A stretch of 64,000 nt of DNA from Streptomyces lasiicapitis. Lineage in GTDB: Bacteria; Actinomycetota; Actinomycetes; Streptomycetales; Streptomycetaceae. Below are positions 40,171 to 49,431 of the stretch, in pieces. The stretch spans positions 517,560 through 581,559 of the forward strand of contig NZ_BMNG01000003.1 of assembly GCF_014646335.1 (NCBI RefSeq), written 5' to 3'. The notes beneath the pieces are model-generated. The model did no database searches and was not told the origin of the DNA. It saw only the letters and a program-made list of their open reading frames with translations. Position 1 is the stretch's first letter, and each line of letters begins with the position of its first letter. A program made the translations under genes and the position numbers.

Positions 40171-42561
40171 ATGGGCTCCACACGTACGACCGGCGCACCC
40201 ACCAAGATCACCCAGGGTTCGCAGACCAAGGGCGGCATCGGCGAGTCGACGCTGCGCCCCGACGGCACCCTGAAGGTCACCGGCGAGTTCGCGTACTCCT
40301 CGGACATGTGGCACGAGGACATGCTCTGGGGCCAGACGCTGCGCAGCACCGTGGCGCACGCCGAGATCGTGTCGATCGACATCGCCGAGGCCCTCGCGAT
40401 GGACGGCGTCTACGCCGTCATGACGTACGACGATCTGCCGGCCGAGATGAAGAACTACGGCCTGGAGATCCAGGACACCCCGGTCCTCGCCCACGGCAAG
40501 GTCCGTCACCACGGTGAGCCGGTCGCCCTCGTGGCCGCCGACCACCCGGAGACCGCCCGCCGCGCCGCCGCGAAGATCGTGATCGAGTACAAGGAGCTGC
40601 CCCTCATCACCGACGAGGCCTCGGCGACCGCTCCCGACGCCGTACTCGTCCACGAGGGCCGCACCGACAGCCACTCGCGGCACGTCTCGCACCCCAACAT
40701 CGTGCACCGCCAGCCGATCGTCCGCGGCAACGCCGCCGAGGCCGCCAAGAAGGCCGACGTGATCGTCAAGGGCGAGTACACCTTCGGCATGCAGGACCAG
40801 GCCTTCCTCGGCCCGGAGTCCGGCCTCGCGGTGCCGTCCGAGGACGGCGGCGTGGAGCTGTACGTCGCCACCCAGTGGCTGCACTCCGACCTCGAGCAGA
40901 TCGCCCCCGTCCTCGGCCTGCCCGAGGAGAAGGTCCGCATGACGCTCTCCGGCGTCGGCGGTGCCTTCGGCGGCCGCGAGGACATCTCGATGCAGATCCA
41001 CGCCTGCCTCCTGGCGCTGCGCACCGGCAAGCCGGTCAAGATCGTCTACAACCGGTTCGAGTCCTTCTTCGGCCATGTGCACCGCCACCCGGCGAAGCTC
41101 TACTACGAGCACGGCGCCACCAAGGACGGCAAGCTCACGCACATGAAGTGCAAGATCGTCCTGGACGGCGGCGCCTACGCGTCGGCCTCCCCGGCGGTCG
41201 TCGGCAACGCCTCCTCGCTGAGCGTCGGTCCGTACGTGATCGAGGACGTCGACATCGAGGCGATCGCGCTCTACACCAACAACCCGCCCTGCGGCGCCAT
41301 GCGCGGCTTCGGCGCGGTCCAGGCGTGCTTCGCGTACGAGGCCCAAATGGACAAGCTGGCCGCGAAGTTGGGCATGGACCCGGTCGAGCTGCGCCAGCTC
41401 AACGCCATGGAGCAGGGCACGCTGCTGCCGACCGGTCAGGTCGTGGACTCCCCGGCGCCCGTCGCCGAGATCCTGCGCCGCGTCAAGGCCCGCCCGCTGC
41501 CGCCCGAGCGCCAGTGGGAGAGCTCGGAGGGCGCGGACGTCCGCCAGCTTCCCGGCGGCCTGTCCAACACCACGCACGGCGAGGGCGTCGTACGCGGTGT
41601 GGGCTACGCGGTCGGCATCAAGAACGTCGGCTTCTCCGAGGGCTTCGACGACTACTCCACCGCCAAGGTGCGCATGGAGGTCGTGGGCGGCCAGCCCGTG
41701 GCGACCGTGCACACCGCGATGGCCGAGGTCGGCCAGGGCGGCGTCACCGTCCACGCGCAGATCGCCCGCACCGAGCTGGGCGTCACGCAGGTGACCATCC
41801 ACCCCGCCGACACCCAGGTGGGCAGCGCCGGTTCGTCGTCCGCGTCGCGTCAGACGTACGTCACCGGCGGCGCCGTCAAGAACTCCTGCGAGCTGGTGCG
41901 CGAGAAGGTCCTGGAGATCGGCCGCCGCAAGTTCGGCACGTACCACCCCGCCTGGGCCACCGCCGAACTCCTCCTGGAGGGCGGCAAGGTCGTCACCGAC
42001 GGCGGCGAGGTCCTCGGCGATCTGGTGGACGTCCTGGAGGGCGAGAGCGTCGAGGTCGAGGCCGAGTGGCGGCACCGCCCCACCGAGCCCTTCGACCTGG
42101 TCACCGGACAGGGCAACGGCCACGTCCAGTACTCCTTCGCCGCGCACCGCGCCGTCGTCGAGGTCGACACCGAGCTGGGCCTGGTCAAGGTCATCGAGCT
42201 CGCCGTCGCCCAGGACGTCGGCAAGGCGCTCAACCCGCTGTCCGTGCTCGGCCAGATCCAGGGTGGCACCACCCAGGGCCTGGGCGTCGCGGTCATGGAG
42301 GAGATCATCGTCGACCCGAAGACCGCGAAGGTGAAGAACCCCTCCTTCACGGACTATCTGATCCCCACCATCCTCGACACGCCGACCATCCCCGTCGACG
42401 TGCTCGAACTCGCCGACGAGCACGCGCCGTACGGGCTGCGTGGCATCGGCGAGGCCCCGACCCTGTCGTCCACCCCGGCCGTCCTCGCGGCGATCCGGAA
42501 CGCGACGGGTCTGGAGCTGAACCGGACGCCGGTACGTCCCGAACACCTCACCGGCACGTAA
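40171..42561 (+). CDS. Xanthine dehydrogenase, molybdopterin-binding subunit
   Basis: A 796-aa catalytic subunit that hydroxylates hypoxanthine or xanthine at the Mo-pterin centre. Family motifs in order: MQDQAFLGPESGLAV (contains the Gln near the oxo ligand), VGGAFGGRED, GAMRGFGAVQACFAYEAQMDKLA (the conserved Arg region), AEVGQGG, GSAGSSSASRQTYVTGGAV, and the C-terminal GIGEAPTLSSTPAVLAAIRNATG with the catalytic Glu. ATG at 40171, 2 bp after the 2Fe-2S subunit. Its stop overlaps the first of two 27-bp tandem repeats and a hairpin follows before the permease gene. Confidence 0.93.
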   Translation: MGSTRTTGAPTKITQGSQTKGGIGESTLRPDGTLKVTGEFAYSSDMWHEDMLWGQTLRSTVAHAEIVSIDIAEALAMDGVYAVMTYDDLPAEMKNYGLEIQDTPVLAHGKVRHHGEPVALVAADHPETARRAAAKIVIEYKELPLITDEASATAPDAVLVHEGRTDSHSRHVSHPNIVHRQPIVRGNAAEAAKKADVIVKGEYTFGMQDQAFLGPESGLAVPSEDGGVELYVATQWLHSDLEQIAPVLGLPEEKVRMTLSGVGGAFGGREDISMQIHACLLALRTGKPVKIVYNRFESFFGHVHRHPAKLYYEHGATKDGKLTHMKCKIVLDGGAYASASPAVVGNASSLSVGPYVIEDVDIEAIALYTNNPPCGAMRGFGAVQACFAYEAQMDKLAAKLGMDPVELRQLNAMEQGTLLPTGQVVDSPAPVAEILRRVKARPLPPERQWESSEGADVRQLPGGLSNTTHGEGVVRGVGYAVGIKNVGFSEGFDDYSTAKVRMEVVGGQPVATVHTAMAEVGQGGVTVHAQIARTELGVTQVTIHPADTQVGSAGSSSASRQTYVTGGAVKNSCELVREKVLEIGRRKFGTYHPAWATAELLLEGGKVVTDGGEVLGDLVDVLEGESVEVEAEWRHRPTEPFDLVTGQGNGHVQYSFAAHRAVVEVDTELGLVKVIELAVAQDVGKALNPLSVLGQIQGGTTQGLGVAVMEEIIVDPKTAKVKNPSFTDYLIPTILDTPTIPVDVLELADEHAPYGLRGIGEAPTLSSTPAVLAAIRNATGLELNRTPVRPEHLTGT

Positions 42562-42613
42562 GCCCTCCGGGGTCAGCAGAAGAAGCAAGCCCTCCGGGGT
42601 CAGCAGAAAAAGG
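42560..42613 (+). repeat. Two 27-bp tandem repeats overlapping the xdh stop codon
   Basis: AAGCCCTCCGGGGTCAGCAG plus 7 nt occurs at 42560-42586 and again, almost unchanged, at 42587-42613. The first copy begins inside the TAA stop of the Mo subunit gene. Each copy could form part of a weak stem. Confidence 0.7.
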
Positions 42614-42616
42614 GAA

Positions 42617-42638
42617 CCGGGGGACTCTCGTCCCCCGG
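42617..42638 (+). terminator. Hairpin between the xdh genes and the permease
   Basis: A perfect 8-bp stem CCGGGGGA/TCCCCCGG with loop CTCTCG. It may terminate or attenuate readthrough from the xdh genes into the purine permease and xdhC genes. Confidence 0.55.
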
Positions 42639-42748
42639 CCCCCCTCTCCTCAAGTTCGTCTCGGGCCGTCCCCCGGGTCGTGCGCCAACGCACCATCCCA
42701 AATCCCGCAGCTCCGCGGGTGCCCCTGTGAACCTTGGGAGTAGGCACC

Positions 42749-44206
42749 ATGACCCAGCAGTCACTGGAGCCGAAGACCACCGCTGAGGACGCGGGCTCCG
42801 GCTCACGCGTCCCGGCCGGACGGTCTTGGCTCGACCGGTACTTTCACATATCCCTCAGAGGATCGACGGTCGCGCGTGAGGTGCGCGGCGGCATCACCAC
42901 CTTCATGGCGATGGCGTACATCGTCCTGCTCAACCCGCTGATCCTGTCCGGCAAGGACGCGGCGGGCGACACGATGGGGCAGAAGGCGCTCATCACCGCG
43001 ACGGCCTTCGCCGCGGCCGTCACCACCCTGCTCATGGGCTTCGTCGGCAAGGTGCCGCTGGCCCTGGCCGCCGGACTCTCCGTGTCCGGTGTCATCGCCT
43101 CGCAGGTCGCACCCGAGATGACCTGGCCGCAGGCCATGGGCATGTGTGTGATGTACGGCGTGGTGATCATGCTCCTGGTCGTCACCGGGCTACGCGAGAT
43201 GATCATGAACGCGATCCCGCTCGCGCTCAAGCACGGCATCACCATGGGCATCGGCCTGTTCATCGCCCTCATCGGCCTGGTCAAGGGCGGCTTCGTCCAC
43301 CAGGGCAAGGCCACCGCGCTGACCCTCGGCCCGGGCGGCGAGCTCCAGGGCTGGCCCGTCCTGCTCTTCGCCGGAACGCTGCTCCTGATCTTCATGCTCC
43401 AGGCGCGCAACACCCCCGGCGCCATCCTGATCGGCATCGTCACCGGCACCGTCGTCGCCGTCGCCCTGAACGCGATGGACGTCATCAACCCCAAGCAGTG
43501 GGCCAACGGCGCCCCCGAGCTGCACGGCAGCGCGGTCTCCAATCCCGACTTCTCGCTCTTCGGAGACGTCGAGTTCGGCGGCTGGGGCGAGGTCGGGGCG
43601 ATGACGGTCGGCATGATCGTCTTCACCCTGGTGCTCGCGGGCTTCTTCGACGCGATGGCGACGATCATCGGCGTCGGTACGGAGGCCAATCTGGCCGACG
43701 ACAAGGGCCGCATGCCCGGCCTGTCCAAGGCGCTGTTCATCGACGGCGCCGGCGGCGCCATCGGCGGCGTGGCGGGCGGCTCTGGCCAGACCGTCTTCGT
43801 CGAGTCCGCGACCGGCGTCGGAGAGGGCGCCCGTACGGGCCTCGCCTCCGTCGTGACCGGCCTGTTCTTCGCGGCCTGTCTGTTCTTCACGCCCGTCACC
43901 GCGATCGTCCCGCAGGAGGTCGCGTCCGCCGCGCTCGTCGTCATCGGAGCGATGATGATGATGAACGCACGGCACGTCGACTGGGCCGACCGCGCCACCG
44001 CGGTCCCGGTGTTCCTGACCGTGGTCCTGATGCCCTTCACGTACACCATCACCACCGGTGTCGCGGCGGGTGTCATCTCCTGGGTCGCCATCAAGATCGC
44101 TCAGGGCAAGGCACGGGAGATCGGGGCCTTCATGTGGGGCCTGACCTTGATCTTCATCGTGTACTTCGCCCTCAGCCCCATCGAAAGCTGGATGGGCGTC
44201 CACTGA
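42749..44206 (+). CDS. NCS2 family purine permease
   Basis: A 485-aa polytopic transporter of the nucleobase:cation symporter-2 family, AzgA/GhxP-like subgroup for hypoxanthine, guanine or adenine. Family hallmarks: EVRGGITTFMAMAYIVLLNPLILS at the start, ITATAFAAAVTTLLMGFVGKVPLALAAGLSVSGV, GFFDAMATIIGVGTEANLADDKGRMPGL and SGQTVFVESATGVGEGARTGLASVVTG. At least ten hydrophobic segments. The ATG at 42749 has GGGAG upstream. Its place between xdh and xdhC suggests it imports the purine that the dehydrogenase oxidises. Confidence 0.9.
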   Translation: MTQQSLEPKTTAEDAGSGSRVPAGRSWLDRYFHISLRGSTVAREVRGGITTFMAMAYIVLLNPLILSGKDAAGDTMGQKALITATAFAAAVTTLLMGFVGKVPLALAAGLSVSGVIASQVAPEMTWPQAMGMCVMYGVVIMLLVVTGLREMIMNAIPLALKHGITMGIGLFIALIGLVKGGFVHQGKATALTLGPGGELQGWPVLLFAGTLLLIFMLQARNTPGAILIGIVTGTVVAVALNAMDVINPKQWANGAPELHGSAVSNPDFSLFGDVEFGGWGEVGAMTVGMIVFTLVLAGFFDAMATIIGVGTEANLADDKGRMPGLSKALFIDGAGGAIGGVAGGSGQTVFVESATGVGEGARTGLASVVTGLFFAACLFFTPVTAIVPQEVASAALVVIGAMMMMNARHVDWADRATAVPVFLTVVLMPFTYTITTGVAAGVISWVAIKIAQGKAREIGAFMWGLTLIFIVYFALSPIESWMGVH

Positions 44207-44232
44207 GGCGCCCGCCCCGCACACGCCCATGG

Positions 44233-44253
44233 GGAGCCTCTCGGGGAGGCTCC
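44233..44253 (+). other. Intercistronic hairpin before xdhC
   Basis: GGAGCCTC/GAGGCTCC form a perfect 8-bp stem with a TCGGG loop, between the permease stop (44206) and the xdhC start (44277). It could modulate mRNA stability or the ratio of the two products. Confidence 0.5.
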
Positions 44254-44276
44254 GCAGAGCCCTTGAGGAGACCGAC

Positions 44277-45500
44277 ATGCTGGACATCGCCGAAGAGCTG
44301 AACCGGTGGGTCGGGCAGGGACGCGACTTCGCCGTCGCCACCGTGGTGGCGGTCGGCGGCAGCGCGCCCCGGCAGCCCGGAGCCGCCCTCGCCGTCGACA
44401 GTGACGGCACGGCGATCGGGTCGGTCTCCGGGGGCTGTGTGGAGGGCGCGGTGTACGAGCTGTGCCGGCAGGCGCTCGACGACGGCGACACCGTCGTCGA
44501 ACGCTTCGGCTACAGCGACGACGACGCCTTCGCCGTGGGCCTGACCTGCGGCGGCGTCATCGACATCCTGGTCACACCGGTCCGCGCGGACTCGCCCGCG
44601 CGGCCGGTGTTCGCCGCCGCCCTCGCCGCGGCCGCCCGTGGGGAGGCGGCGGCGGTCGCCCGCATCACGGAGGGGCCCGCCGAGCTGATGGGGCGGGTGC
44701 TGCTCGTCCGTGCGGACGGCGGCGGGGCCGGGCTTGCGGGGGTCGCGCACGGGGACGGGCCCCCGGACGAGGCCGCGCAGGGTGTCGCCGCCGCCTACGA
44801 AGGCGGGCTCGGCGGACACCCCGAGCTGGACCGGACCGTGGCGGGCGAGGCCCGCGCCATGCTGGACGCGGGGCGCACCGGCACCGTCGAGATCGGCACC
44901 GACGGCTCCCGCTGCGGGCAGCCGCTCACCGTCCTCGTCGAGTCCTCCGTGCCGCCGCCCCGGATGATCGTCTTCGGGGCCATCGACTTCGCCTCCGCAC
45001 TCGTACGCGTCGGCAAGTTCCTCGGCTACCACGTGACCGTGTGCGACGCCCGGCCCGTCTTCGCCACGCCCGTCCGCTTCCCGGACGCCGACGAGATCGT
45101 CGTGGAGTGGCCGCACGAATACCTGGAGCGCACCGCGGTCGACGGCCGCACCGTGCTGTGCGTACTCACCCACGACGCCAAGTTCGATGTGCCGCTGCTG
45201 CGGTGCGCGCTGCGGCTTCCGGTGGCCTATGTGGGTGCGATGGGGTCGCGGCGCACCCACCAGGACCGCAATCGCCGACTGCGTGAAGTCGGCGTCACGG
45301 AGCTGGAGTTGGCCCGTCTGCGGTCGCCCATCGGGCTCGACCTCGGGGCGCGTACGCCGGAGGAGACGGCGCTGTCGATCGCCGCGGAGATTGTCGCCTC
45401 ACGGCGGGGTGGGAGTGGGGTTTCGCTCACTGGGGCGCACACGCCCATCCACCATGAGGGGGCGCGGAAGTTCGGTGGGCGGATCGGGTCGGTTGCTTGA
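44277..45500 (+). CDS. xdhC: XdhC/CoxI family molybdenum-cofactor insertion factor
   Basis: A 407-aa maturation factor that binds sulfurated molybdenum cofactor and hands it to xanthine dehydrogenase. N-terminal XdhC/CoxI motif (FAVATVVAVGGSAPRQPGAALAV, then GSVSGGCVEGAVYELC, with the conserved Cys), and a C-terminal Rossmann-like XdhC_C domain (RMIVFGAIDFASALVRVGKFLGYHVTVCDARPVF, YVGAMGSRRTHQDR). The ATG at 44277 has GAGGAG 6 nt upstream. It closes the xanthine operon 70 bp after the permease. Confidence 0.92.
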   Translation: MLDIAEELNRWVGQGRDFAVATVVAVGGSAPRQPGAALAVDSDGTAIGSVSGGCVEGAVYELCRQALDDGDTVVERFGYSDDDAFAVGLTCGGVIDILVTPVRADSPARPVFAAALAAAARGEAAAVARITEGPAELMGRVLLVRADGGGAGLAGVAHGDGPPDEAAQGVAAAYEGGLGGHPELDRTVAGEARAMLDAGRTGTVEIGTDGSRCGQPLTVLVESSVPPPRMIVFGAIDFASALVRVGKFLGYHVTVCDARPVFATPVRFPDADEIVVEWPHEYLERTAVDGRTVLCVLTHDAKFDVPLLRCALRLPVAYVGAMGSRRTHQDRNRRLREVGVTELELARLRSPIGLDLGARTPEETALSIAAEIVASRRGGSGVSLTGAHTPIHHEGARKFGGRIGSVA

Positions 45501-45531
45501 GGCGGTCCCCGGCGGTTGCCCCCGGACGGGC

Positions 45532-46509
45532 TCAGATGTCCCGGAACTTGAAGTGAACGTCGGTCAGTTGCTCCGAGATGTCCCACAGACGGTGGGCCGT
45601 CTCCCGGTGCGTGGCCTTGGGCGAGAGTCGCACCGGCTTCGGGGCGCCGCGTAGTTCCGCCATGCCGTCGGGGCCGATGAAGTCGCCGCTCTTCGCCTCC
45701 GGGGCCGTCGCCGCGTAGAGCTGGGGGAGTGCGCCCCGGTCGGGGGACTGGGCCAGGGGCTTGAGGAGGCGGCCGAAGAGGAACTTGACCAAGCCGGTCG
45801 GGGCGGCCGTCTGGAGGTTGGTGGCCGTGTAGCCGGGGTGGGCGAGGACGCTGCGGACAGGGCTGCCCGACTCGGCGAGGCGGCGGTGGAGCTCGTGGCC
45901 GAAGACGGCGCCCGCGAGCTTCGACTGGTTGTAGTACGCCATGGGGGCGTACGCGCGCTCGCCGGAGAGGTCGTCGAAGAAGAGGCTGCCCTGCCGGTGG
46001 TTCGTCGAAGTCACGTTGACCACACGGGAGTTGTCGCCCGCTGAGAGCAGGTCGAGCAGCAGCCCGGTGAGGGCGAAGTGGCCCAGGTGGTTGGCGGCGA
46101 ACTGCAGCTCATGGCCCTGGGCGCTGAGCGTCCTTGGCGGGGCCATCACGCCCGCGTTGTTGATGAGGCCGTCCAGGCCGGCGCGGTCGGGGTGCAGGGC
46201 GGCGGCGAAAGCGCGGACCGAGTCGAGGTCGGCCAGGTCGAGGTGGCGTACCTCCAGGCGGGCATCCGGCTGGCCGGCGGTGATCTCGGCGGCGGCGCGG
46301 TGGCCCTTCTCCTCGTCCCGCACCGCGAGGATCACGTGCGCGCCCCGGCGGGCGAGGGCGTGGGTGGTCGCCAGGCCGAGGCCGCTGTTGGCCCCGGTGA
46401 CGACGTACACCCGGCCGGTCAGATCCGGTATGGAGGCGGCGTCCCAGCCGCCTTTCCGCGTCTGCTGCTGCCCGTGCTGCCCGTGCTCCTGGCTCTGCTG
46501 CTGCGTCAT
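45532..46509 (-). CDS. Short-chain dehydrogenase/reductase (retinol-dehydrogenase-like)
   Basis: A 325-aa classical SDR. A Gln-rich N-terminal tail (about 20 aa, MTQQQSQEHG) precedes the cofactor motif VYVVTGANSGLGLATTHALARRGAHVILAVRD. Other motifs are LINNAGVM, NVTS and the catalytic YNQSK (Tyr-x3-Lys). The NSGLG/AVRD pattern favours NADP-dependent oxidoreductases of the WW-domain/retinol-dehydrogenase subgroup. It is divergent from the TetR gene at 46591 with a perfect palindrome between them, the usual arrangement of a TetR repressor and its target. An ATG nine bases further upstream (46518) is also possible. Confidence 0.88.
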   Translation of the reverse strand: MTQQQSQEHGQHGQQQTRKGGWDAASIPDLTGRVYVVTGANSGLGLATTHALARRGAHVILAVRDEEKGHRAAAEITAGQPDARLEVRHLDLADLDSVRAFAAALHPDRAGLDGLINNAGVMAPPRTLSAQGHELQFAANHLGHFALTGLLLDLLSAGDNSRVVNVTSTNHRQGSLFFDDLSGERAYAPMAYYNQSKLAGAVFGHELHRRLAESGSPVRSVLAHPGYTATNLQTAAPTGLVKFLFGRLLKPLAQSPDRGALPQLYAATAPEAKSGDFIGPDGMAELRGAPKPVRLSPKATHRETAHRLWDISEQLTDVHFKFRDI

Positions 46510-46529
46510 GCGGCACATGCTGCCCCTCG

Positions 46530-46544
46530 TGACACCGAGTGTCA
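46530..46544. promoter_or_regulatory. Perfect palindrome between SDR and TetR genes, candidate TetR operator
   Basis: TGACACCGAGTGTCA is a perfect 6-bp inverted repeat around CGA. On the minus strand it overlaps a TTGACA -35-like element reading toward the SDR gene, so a bound repressor would block that promoter. Its core ACACCGAGTGT (46532-46542) recurs in the palindrome at 49432-49450. Confidence 0.65.
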
Positions 46545-46590
46545 ATGCGCTACCAAGTGCCACGCGAGGCATCGCATGTAGCATGATGAG

Positions 46591-47208
46591 GTGAGTTCTC
46601 GCCGTGAAATCAGCCTGGCCGAGCGCAAGCGTCAGCTCGTCGCGGACGAATTGACCGAGGCGGCGCTGCAGTTGCTCGCCCTGAAGGGGTTCGACGGCGT
46701 CACCGTCGACGAGATCGTGACGTCGGCGGGCGTGTCCAAGCGGACGTTCTTCCGGTACTTCGCGTCCAAGGAGGACGTCGTCGTCCAGTTCCTGGCCGAC
46801 ATGGGCACCGGAATGTGCGCGGAACTGGCGGCCCGGCCCGCCGGGGAACTGCCCTCGGAGGCGCTGCGGCACACCGTCTGGGTGCCGCTCGGCGAGTGCG
46901 CCGAGCACTCCGACCGGGCGCTGCGCGTCGTCCAGCTCATCCTGCGCACCCCCGCGCTGAACGCCCGCTTCCTGGAGCGGCAGGCGCGGTGGCGCGACGA
47001 CCTGGCGGCGGAGCTGGTCGGCCGCCTCGGGCTCGACGCCGGGGCCGAGCTGTATCCGCGGCTCGCCGCCGGGATGGCGCTGAACGCGTTCGACGCGGTG
47101 CTGCACCTGTGGAGCGGCAGCGACGGCGCCGAGGACCCGGCCGCGCTGACAGACCGCGCCTTCGCCGTGATCGCCCCGGCCCTCGACGCGGTCGTGGGGC
47201 GCGGCTGA
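46591..47208 (+). CDS. TetR family transcriptional regulator
   Basis: A 205-aa repressor. The N-terminal helix-turn-helix spans about 12-60 (VADELTEAALQLLALKGFDGVTVDEIVTSAGVSKRTFFRYFASKEDVV) and a helical ligand/dimer domain follows (RALRVVQLILRTPALNARFLERQARWRDDL). GTG start at 46591. It is divergent from the SDR gene, and the perfect palindrome at 46530-46544 is its likely site. A P450 gene follows 62 bp downstream on the same strand and may belong to the same response. The effector is unknown, probably a small lipophilic molecule. Confidence 0.88.
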   Translation: MSSRREISLAERKRQLVADELTEAALQLLALKGFDGVTVDEIVTSAGVSKRTFFRYFASKEDVVVQFLADMGTGMCAELAARPAGELPSEALRHTVWVPLGECAEHSDRALRVVQLILRTPALNARFLERQARWRDDLAAELVGRLGLDAGAELYPRLAAGMALNAFDAVLHLWSGSDGAEDPAALTDRAFAVIAPALDAVVGRG

Positions 47209-47270
47209 CGTCCTGAAGCCCCGCGAGCGCCCGCCCGCGCCCTTCCGCCCGGACGCGCGGCTCGGGCACC

Positions 47271-48533
47271 ATGAGGAGGGTGGACCGGCAACAGCACGCC
47301 AGGCTCGACGAGTTGACGCGCGACCCGTACCCGCTGTACGCCCGCGCCCGACGAGCCGAAGGGCTCACCTATGTGCCCGAGATGAGTGCCTGGCTGGTCG
47401 CCCGGGACGCCGACGTCCGTGAGGTGCTGCGCCGCCCGGACGTGTTCTCGTCGGCCAACGCGGTACGGCCGGACGTCGTCCCGTCGCCCGCCGCCCTCGC
47501 CGTCCTGGGCGAGGGCATCGCCGTCCGCCGGTCCGTCGTCATCACCGCGGACGGCCCGGCGCACCAGCGCATGCGCGCGCCGATCGTCCGCGGCCTCACC
47601 CCGGCACGCGTGAGCGCCGTGCTGCCGTACGTGGCGGAGCGGGCGACGGCGCTGGTCGACGCCCTCGCCGCGCCGGGGAACGGCCGGCGCGCGGACGTGA
47701 TGGAGGCGTACGCGCTGCGCCTGCCGGGCGAGGTGATCGGGCACGTACTCGGCTTCGAACCGGCGGACGTGCCGCTGGTGGTGCGCTGCGGCCACAGCAA
47801 CGAGCGGCTGATGTTCCGGCCGCTCCCGGAGGCGGAGCAGATCGAGGCGGCCCGCGACATGATCGCGCTGCAGCGGCTCCTCGACGGCTATGTACGCGAC
47901 CGGTACGCCACCCCGCGCGACGACCTGTGCAGCGAGATCGTCACCTCGCTCGCCCCGGACGACGGCGGCGAGGACGCCGGGCCCGAACTCACCCTCGGCC
48001 AGCGCGGCGAACTCATCGCCCACCTGCAGAACTTCCTGCTCGCCGGCCACCTGACCACGACCGCCCTGATCGGCACCACCCTGCTGCACCTGCTGCGCCA
48101 TCCCGCGCAGTGGAAGCTGGTGTGCGAGGAGCCGGAGCGGATCCCGGCCGCCATCGAGGAGGCGGCGCGCTACGACACCGCGCTCCAGGGCTTCCGCCGG
48201 GTCACCACCCGCGCCGTCACGCTCGCGGGCACCGAACTGCCCGCGGGCGCCGAGGTCCTCGTCGGCTTCGGCGCGGCGGGGCGGGACGAGGGGCGGTACG
48301 AGCGGCCGGACGTCTTCGACATCCTGCGTACGCCGGTCGCCCGGCACGTCGCGTTCGGCCTCGGCGCGCACGGCTGCCCCGGCGCGCAGCTCGCCCGCGA
48401 ACAGCTCCGGATCACCCTGGAGCTGTTCACGCGCCGCTTCCCCGGGCTGCGGCTCGCGGGGGACGGGCCGCCGGTGCGGATGCGGCCGACGCTGATCCAT
48501 CGGGCGCCGGAGGCGTTGTACGTGGAGTGGTGA
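47271..48533 (+). CDS. Cytochrome P450
   Basis: A 420-aa bacterial class I P450. Visible motifs: I-helix oxygen-binding region LLAGHLTTTALIGT (the usual acidic/alcohol pair is HLTTT here), K-helix EEAAR with a following RRVTTRAVTLAGTELPAGAEVLVGFGAAGRD, and the heme loop HVAFGLGAHGCPGAQLAR with the heme-ligating Cys369. No ferredoxin or reductase gene adjoins it, so redox partners come from elsewhere. ATG at 47271; GTG at 47280 is an alternative. Substrate unknown. It sits between the TetR gene and the convergent deacetylase gene. Confidence 0.9.
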   Translation: MRRVDRQQHARLDELTRDPYPLYARARRAEGLTYVPEMSAWLVARDADVREVLRRPDVFSSANAVRPDVVPSPAALAVLGEGIAVRRSVVITADGPAHQRMRAPIVRGLTPARVSAVLPYVAERATALVDALAAPGNGRRADVMEAYALRLPGEVIGHVLGFEPADVPLVVRCGHSNERLMFRPLPEAEQIEAARDMIALQRLLDGYVRDRYATPRDDLCSEIVTSLAPDDGGEDAGPELTLGQRGELIAHLQNFLLAGHLTTTALIGTTLLHLLRHPAQWKLVCEEPERIPAAIEEAARYDTALQGFRRVTTRAVTLAGTELPAGAEVLVGFGAAGRDEGRYERPDVFDILRTPVARHVAFGLGAHGCPGAQLAREQLRITLELFTRRFPGLRLAGDGPPVRMRPTLIHRAPEALYVEW

Positions 48534-48620
48534 GGCGGCCTGGGCGTCCGGCGGAGGGCCTGGCCTGTCGTTGCTTGCCGCTAGACCTTGCCCGCGTGTA
48601 CCGGTGGCCCTTGCGCGCCT

Positions 48621-49424
48621 CTATCGGTAGACCTTGCCCGCCTCCGCCTTGCCCGGCGCGAGGAGCTGCGGCACCGTCACGAAGACGTACCCGCGCTTCT
48701 TGAGCTCGTCGATGATGCCGGGGACCGCGGGGACCGTGCCCTTGTAGATGTCGTGCAGCAGGATGATGCCGTCCCGGCTCGACTGCTCCAGGACGCGCTT
48801 CTCTATGAGCGCCGAGTCGTTCGTCGTGTAGTCCTTGGCCGTCACCGTCCACAGGATCTCGGCGAGCCCGAGGTCGCGGGAGATCTTGTTCACGGTGGCA
48901 TTGGTGCGGCCCTGCGGCGGGCGCATCAGCGTCGGCTTCTTGCCTATGAGCTTCTCGATCGCCTTGTTGGGGCGCTCCAGCTCGGCGCGCGCCTCCTTCG
49001 GGTCGATCTTGGTCAGGATCTTGTGCGACCAGGTGTGGCTCGCGACCTCGTGGCCCTCGGCGTCCATCTGCTTGACCAGCTCGGGGTACTTCACGATGTG
49101 GTTCTTGCCGAGCGTGAAGAAGGTCGCGGGCACCTTCTTGTCCTTGAGGATCTTCAGCAGCCGCGGTGTGTTCTCGCTCGGCCCCGCGTCGAAGGTGAGC
49201 GCGATGCACTTGGCCTTGCGGCAGTCGACGGTGCCGAATTTGCCCTGCTGTGCGGCTTTCGCGTTCACCGCGTCCTTGCGGACGGTGCTGGGGGAGGTGG
49301 TGTCCAGCTGGGCACAGCCGGTGAGGGTCGCGGCGGCGGCGAGTGCGGTGATCCCGAGAAAGGCCGTGCGGGGGCGCAACCTGACCAGGGGGTTCCGCAT
49401 CTTGGGTGTAGCGGGCTTGGGCAT
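48621..49424 (-). CDS. Polysaccharide deacetylase lipoprotein (NodB domain)
   Basis: A 267-aa exported carbohydrate esterase family 4-like protein. The lipoprotein signal ends at the lipobox LTGC with C37. The NodB domain follows: motif 1 CIALTFDAGPSENTPRLL (D79, but the usual second, metal-binding Asp is A80), motif 2 HTWSH (H130, H134), motif 3 RPPQG, and DGIILLHDIY near the end. It probably trims acetyl groups from peptidoglycan or another wall glycan; the Asp-to-Ala change is seen in some actinobacterial members and may alter metal use. ATG at 49424. A perfect 19-bp palindrome lies 8 bp upstream. Divergent from the RiPP-like cassette. Confidence 0.87.
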   Translation of the reverse strand: MPKPATPKMRNPLVRLRPRTAFLGITALAAAATLTGCAQLDTTSPSTVRKDAVNAKAAQQGKFGTVDCRKAKCIALTFDAGPSENTPRLLKILKDKKVPATFFTLGKNHIVKYPELVKQMDAEGHEVASHTWSHKILTKIDPKEARAELERPNKAIEKLIGKKPTLMRPPQGRTNATVNKISRDLGLAEILWTVTAKDYTTNDSALIEKRVLEQSSRDGIILLHDIYKGTVPAVPGIIDELKKRGYVFVTVPQLLAPGKAEAGKVYR

Positions 49425-49431
49425 GCGGGAA

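Noticed and set aside
48621..49424. Including the polysaccharide deacetylase as a RiPP biosynthesis gene
   Set aside because: It is divergent and has a clear carbohydrate-esterase domain. Only possible shared regulation is noted.
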